DNA of 47,025 nt from the NCBI GenBank assembly GCA_030848545.1, contig JAVDCA010000038.1, positions 1 to 47,025 of the forward strand, read 5' to 3'. The notes under the pieces are model-generated. The model saw nothing but the letters and a program-made list of their open reading frames with translations, searched no databases and was not told the origin of the DNA. Positions 43,431 through 47,025 of this stretch are shown in pieces. A program made the position numbers and the translations under genes. Every line of letters begins with the position of its first letter. Position 1 is the stretch's first letter. This DNA comes from Astrobacterium formosum. GTDB taxonomy: Bacteria; Pseudomonadota; Alphaproteobacteria; Rhizobiales; Xanthobacteraceae.

Positions 43431-43461
43431 AAAACGGCGCCTTTCGGGGCGCCGTTTTTTT
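43431..43461. terminator. Bidirectional Rho-independent terminator
   Basis: AAAACGGCGCC (43431-43441) pairs with GGCGCCGTTTT (43448-43458) around TTTCGG and is followed by Ts; the preceding As provide a T-run on the other strand. It lies between the converging transpeptidase and phosphoesterase genes; the stop codon of the latter begins at 43460. Confidence 0.93.
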
Positions 43462-44380
43462 ACGTCCCGCCCAATGTGATGTGGACGATCTCCGGCGGCA
43501 CGCCGAGGCGGACCGGAACGCCGCTGGTGCCGAGCCCGCCCGAGACGATCAGGTGGCGGTCGTTCTCGACCACATGCCCATAGGCGAAGCGGGCGCCGTA
43601 CCGGGACGGCACCAGCCTCTGCCACACGAACGGCACGCGGATCTGGCCCCCATGGGTGTGGCCCGAGAGGGTGAGCGCGACCCGGTCCGGCACATCGACG
43701 AAGATGTCGGGCTCGTGGGCCATCAGGATCACCGGCGCATCGTCGCCGATCTGGGCGAGCGTGCCGGGCAGATCGTCCTCGCCCTGATACCAGCCGGGGC
43801 CGAGCTTATGGGCGAGCTGGTCGCCGAGGCCGGCAAGCCAGAACGGCTGGCCGTCCTTCGCGAGCCGCACGGCACGGTTCTCCAGGGCCGGCAGGCCGAC
43901 GCCGGCAAGGGCGGCGCGCGTGGCGGCGATGTTGTGCCACCAGTCGTGATTGCCGAACACCGCATAGACGCCGAGCGGCGCCTTCAGGCGCGCGAGCTCC
44001 GCCGCCCATACCGGATGGGGGACATGCTCGGTGATGAAGCGATGGGTAGCGAAGAAGTCGCCCAAAAGCAGCATCAGGTCGGGCGAAAGCGCATTGGCGG
44101 TATCGACCGCGCGGCGCACATGGGCGACGCCCATATTGGGGCCGCCCGCATGCAGGTCGGAGATCACCGCCACGGTCAGGCGTAGCCGTGCCGGCCAGTT
44201 CCGCGGCGCCGGCCTGTAGCGCGTCACCATCAGGCTCTGGGCTTCGGCGCCCGCCCCATAGCCGACGGTGGCGAGCCCGGCGAACGCGATCCCACCGACG
44301 CCGTGCAGCACGCGCCGCCGCGTCACAAGCGGCAGGCGAGCAGGCGCGGCGACGAACTCGGCGGGGGCGACGGGTTTCAT
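43460..44380 (-). CDS. Exported metallophosphoesterase (YaeI-like)
   Basis: A 306-residue calcineurin-like phosphoesterase. The metal-binding motifs are in order: SDLHAGG (D75, H77), LLGDFF (107-109), GNHDWWHN (143-146) and, near the C-terminus, LSGHTHGGQIRVP. The N-terminus has TRRRVLHGVGGIAFAGLATVG, which resembles a Tat signal or membrane anchor, so the enzyme probably acts in the periplasm. The E. coli homologue YaeI is a Mn-dependent phosphodiesterase of unknown role; related proteins cleave UDP-diacylglucosamine in lipid A synthesis. Substrate is not known here. It converges with the transpeptidase gene. Confidence 0.92.
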   Translation of the reverse strand: MKPVAPAEFVAAPARLPLVTRRRVLHGVGGIAFAGLATVGYGAGAEAQSLMVTRYRPAPRNWPARLRLTVAVISDLHAGGPNMGVAHVRRAVDTANALSPDLMLLLGDFFATHRFITEHVPHPVWAAELARLKAPLGVYAVFGNHDWWHNIAATRAALAGVGLPALENRAVRLAKDGQPFWLAGLGDQLAHKLGPGWYQGEDDLPGTLAQIGDDAPVILMAHEPDIFVDVPDRVALTLSGHTHGGQIRVPFVWQRLVPSRYGARFAYGHVVENDRHLIVSGGLGTSGVPVRLGVPPEIVHITLGGT

Positions 44381-44667
44381 GGGCGGGAGGGTACCGGGTG
44401 GAGGTGAACGGGATGTTCACTTCACCACAGAGTCAAGGGAATGTGAGGACAATGCGACGAGGGCCACGTTCCTCCGGCGCCTTCGGCGCCGCCCTCCCCC
44501 GCGCAGGGGCGCGGAAGAGGGATAAGGCCGCAGCCATGCCGACGCCAATCGGCATTCCCAATGACGCCATCACAACCGCCATCCGATAGCGATACGCGCG
44601 GAAGCTCTTAAGATCGCCTCGGCTGCCGTGCGAGCGGGGCCGTAGCGAACCGATGGGACTTCGCCAT

Positions 44668-45855
44668 ATGACTACGCCCTCCTCCATCTCCGACCGGACG
44701 TCCAAGCCACTCGACGGCCTGTGCGTGCTCGACTTCACCCGCGTCCTCGCCGGCCCCTATGCCACCGCGCTCCTGGCCGACCTGGGCGCCGACGTCGTCA
44801 AGGTCGAGCCGCCCGCCGGCGACGACTACCGGCACATCGCTCCGTTCCTCGCCGATGGATCCACGGCGATCTTCGAAGCGCTCAACCGTGGCAAGCGCGG
44901 CGTCGTGCTCGACCTCGCGAAGCCCGACCACCGCGCCATCGCGGTGGCACTGGCAAAATCGGCCGACGTGGTGGTGGAGAATTTCCGTCCCGGCGTCGCC
45001 GACCGGCTCGGCATCGGCTGGGGCGAACTCTCCGATGCCAATCCGGGGCTGGTCTATGCGAGCATTTCCGGTTTCGGCCAGGACGGCCCGGACGCCGGCC
45101 GGCCCGCCTACGACATCATCGGCCAGGCGTTGAGCGGCATCATGCACATCACCGGTGACCCCGCCGGGCCGCCGACCATGATCGGAGAGTCCATCGCCGA
45201 CGTCGTCTCCGGCCTGTTCGCCTCCTGGGCGATCCTGGCGGCGCTGCACGAGCGCGAGCGCACCGGCCGCGGCCGGCATATCGACGTCGCCATGCTGGAC
45301 GCCATGATGGCGCTGCAGCCGCTCACCGTGGCGCGCTATCTCGCCACCGGCGAAGTCCCCATGCGGGTCGGCAACCGCCATCCGCTGTCGGCGCCGTTCG
45401 GCGCCTATCGGGCGTCCGACCGCAGCTTCGTGGTGGCGGTGCTGAACTCGAAACTGTTCACCACGCTCGCGCAGACGATCGGGCGGCCCGACATGGCCGA
45501 AGATGCGCGCTTTGCCACCGATCCGCTCCGCCTCGCCCACGAAGCCGAGTTGAGAGCCGCGATCGAGGATTGGGCCGCAAGCCTCACCGCCGCCGAGGCG
45601 GTGGCGCGCCTGCAAGCCGCCGGCGTTCCGGCGGCGCAAGTGGGCGACACGGCCTCGGCGCTCGCCGCCGCCGAGATGCGCGGACGCCCGCAGACGCAGG
45701 TGGTCGCACGCACCGCCGATGCCTCCTTCCGGGTCCCCGAGCAGCCCGCCCGGTTCGTCGGCGCACCCCGCGGCGGCGGGCGGCCGGCGCCGCGGCTCGG
45801 CGAGCACAACGCCATCCTGTCCGATCCCGCCACCGCCTGGAGAACCCGCCGATGA
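44668..45855 (+). CDS. CaiB/BaiF family (class III) CoA-transferase
   Basis: A 395-residue family III CoA-transferase. The N-terminus reads GLCVLDFTRVLAGPYATALL with ADLGADVVKVEPP, then the NRGKRGVVLDLAKPD block, VVVENFRPGVADRLG, and GFGQDGPDAGRPAYD, where the D of 'PAYD' is the catalytic aspartate. Such enzymes move CoA between carboxylic acids, e.g. succinyl-CoA to another acid. Start is ATG at 44668; one five codons upstream (44653) is possible. Its stop overlaps the ATG of the acyl-CoA dehydrogenase gene, so the pair probably activates and then oxidises a carboxylic acid. Confidence 0.93.
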   Translation: MTTPSSISDRTSKPLDGLCVLDFTRVLAGPYATALLADLGADVVKVEPPAGDDYRHIAPFLADGSTAIFEALNRGKRGVVLDLAKPDHRAIAVALAKSADVVVENFRPGVADRLGIGWGELSDANPGLVYASISGFGQDGPDAGRPAYDIIGQALSGIMHITGDPAGPPTMIGESIADVVSGLFASWAILAALHERERTGRGRHIDVAMLDAMMALQPLTVARYLATGEVPMRVGNRHPLSAPFGAYRASDRSFVVAVLNSKLFTTLAQTIGRPDMAEDARFATDPLRLAHEAELRAAIEDWAASLTAAEAVARLQAAGVPAAQVGDTASALAAAEMRGRPQTQVVARTADASFRVPEQPARFVGAPRGGGRPAPRLGEHNAILSDPATAWRTRR

Positions 45856-46982
45856 GTCGCCCCCATGCGGATGCCGAGGTCGTCGCCGGCATGGACACGT
45901 TCTGCCGCGAAGTGCTCGCCCCACACGCCGCCGGGATCGACGAGCGCGGCCAATCCGCCACGCTCCACCGCCGCCAACTGGCCGAGATGGGCCTGATGGG
46001 CCTCAACCTGCCGACCGAGTTGGGCGGACCCGGCGTCGACGCCTGGACCCTGTTCGAATGCGTGGCGCTGGTCGCCGCCGCCTGCGGCTCGACCGCCTCC
46101 ATGGTGACGGCCCATTATCTGGCAACCGACTCGATCCTCCACGGCGGCTCGAGCGAGCAAAAGGCGCGCTGGCTGCCGCCCGCCGCCACCGGCGAACACC
46201 TCGGCGCTTTCGCGCTCACCGAGCCGGGCGCCGGCTCGAACCCGGCCGACATGACCACCATGGCGGTGCGCGACGGCGACGGCTGGCGCATCAAGGGCAC
46301 CAAGCATTTCATCTCCAACGCCGGCGAAGCGGACTTCCTCGTCGTCTACGCCAAGACCGACCGCGCCGCCGGCGCCCGCGGCATCTCCGCCTTCGTGGTC
46401 GAGCCCGCCGTCTGCGGCGGCATCACCATCGGCAAGCCCGAGCGCACCATGGGGGTGCGTGGCGGCCACGTCTTCGAGGTCGTCCTCGACTGCATCGTGC
46501 CCGGCGACAGCATTCTCGGCCGCGAGGGCTCGGGCTTCCGCACGGCGCTCAAGACGCTCGACGGCGGCCGCCTCGACATCGCCGCCTGCGCGATCGGCAT
46601 CGCCGAAGCGGCACTGGCGGCGGCAACCGCCTGGGCCAAGGAACGCGAGATCGGCGGCCACCCGATCGCCGACTTCCAGGGCCTGCAATGGATGATCGCC
46701 GACATGGCGGTCGACATCGCCGCCGCGCGCGGGCTCGCCGATGCGGCGACCGCCAAACGCCAGGCCGGCGAGCGCTTCAGCCTCGAGGCCTCCATGGCGA
46801 AACTCTACGCCTCCGAAATGGCAACGCGCGTGACCGACGCAGCACTGCAGATCCACGGCGGCTACGGCTACACAAGCGACCTGCCGCTCGAACGCTACGC
46901 CCGCGACGTGCGCATCTTCCGCATCTTCGAGGGCTCCTCGGAGGTCCAACGCAACATCATCGCCCGCACGCTGTTGGGGTGA
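45852..46982 (+). CDS. Acyl-CoA dehydrogenase family protein
   Basis: A 376-residue flavoenzyme of the acyl-CoA dehydrogenase family. FAFTEPGAGSNPADM-type motif (GAFALTEPGAGSNPADM) binds the acyl-CoA and flavin, IKGTKHFISNAGEADFLVV follows, and the C-terminus has IHGGYGYTSDLPLERYARD and RIFEGSSEVQRNI, where the Glu of FEG is the catalytic base. It introduces an alpha-beta double bond and passes electrons to ETF. ATG 45852 overlaps the CoA-transferase stop (ATGA). Substrate chain length cannot be told; the operon with a CaiB-type transferase suggests an unusual or branched acid. Confidence 0.94.
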   Translation: MSRPHADAEVVAGMDTFCREVLAPHAAGIDERGQSATLHRRQLAEMGLMGLNLPTELGGPGVDAWTLFECVALVAAACGSTASMVTAHYLATDSILHGGSSEQKARWLPPAATGEHLGAFALTEPGAGSNPADMTTMAVRDGDGWRIKGTKHFISNAGEADFLVVYAKTDRAAGARGISAFVVEPAVCGGITIGKPERTMGVRGGHVFEVVLDCIVPGDSILGREGSGFRTALKTLDGGRLDIAACAIGIAEAALAAATAWAKEREIGGHPIADFQGLQWMIADMAVDIAAARGLADAATAKRQAGERFSLEASMAKLYASEMATRVTDAALQIHGGYGYTSDLPLERYARDVRIFRIFEGSSEVQRNIIARTLLG

Positions 46983-47005
46983 GGCTTAACTCGGAATCTC
47001 GATTT

Positions 47006-47025
47006 CGTCATGCCCGCGCTTGTCG
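47006..47025. repeat. Palindromic intergenic repeat, 'CATGGCCGGG' family, copy 4 (cut by window end)
   Basis: CGTCATGCCCGCGCTTGTCG matches the beginning of the copy at 33282; the element continues past the window. Confidence 0.7.

Overview
The window reads as an ordinary chromosomal stretch of a high-GC alphaproteobacterium of the order Hyphomicrobiales (Rhizobiales), probably near the Bradyrhizobium/Rhodopseudomonas/Xanthobacteraceae group. The evidence is gene content: Omp25/Omp31-type barrels, DUF2093 beside lpxK, DUF6101, TIGR03862, an HpnP-like radical SAM protein, and families of palindromic intergenic repeats typical of that group. This placement rests on recognising families by eye; no search was run. 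No tRNA, rRNA, complete insertion sequence, prophage or CRISPR array was seen.

Layout. 1-503: tail of a LysR-type regulator. 574-3472 (minus): uvrC behind a pteridine-reductase-type SDR. 3792-5318: two small Omp25/31-like porins. 5527-9028 (minus): a cold-shock protein, RlmJ, a secreted RNase T2, a conserved exported protein and RsmE. 9161-10731: a secreted protein overlapping ubiA. 11697-16981: a compact run pmbA, cysQ-like, DUF374 acyltransferase, waaA, lpxK, with several overlapping genes, so lipid A/Kdo assembly is the main theme. Convergent to it are DUF2093 and xseA. 19133-22989 (minus): a vanadium-haloperoxidase-like secreted enzyme with visibly lower GC, then a B12-binding radical SAM protein resembling the hopanoid C-2 methylase HpnP. 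23216-29886: ferredoxin reductase, purD, a VapBC module with a palindromic operator, a fluoroacetate-dehalogenase-like hydrolase, an ACAD10/11-type kinase and a patatin. 30040-35260: tadA, an RluB with long repetitive tails, rsmD and mutL. 35462-39823: TIGR03862 flavoprotein, arfB, an apparently exported methyltransferase and an APC permease. 40300-46982: a PemK-like toxin with a decayed antitoxin, corA, a small protein, an L,D-transpeptidase lipoprotein, a YaeI-type phosphoesterase, a CaiB-type CoA-transferase and an acyl-CoA dehydrogenase.

There is no obvious multi-gene defence or secondary-metabolite system. The points most worth following up are: the fluoroacetate-dehalogenase homologue, whose active-site residues fall at the same positions as in the studied Rhodopseudomonas enzyme; the HpnP-like protein; a composite intergenic element (36692-36929) holding four identically built 26-bp palindromes, with a short-form copy at 29908-30010; the 14-unit decapeptide tail of RluB; the signal-peptide-bearing methyltransferase; and the toxin with a truncated antitoxin.
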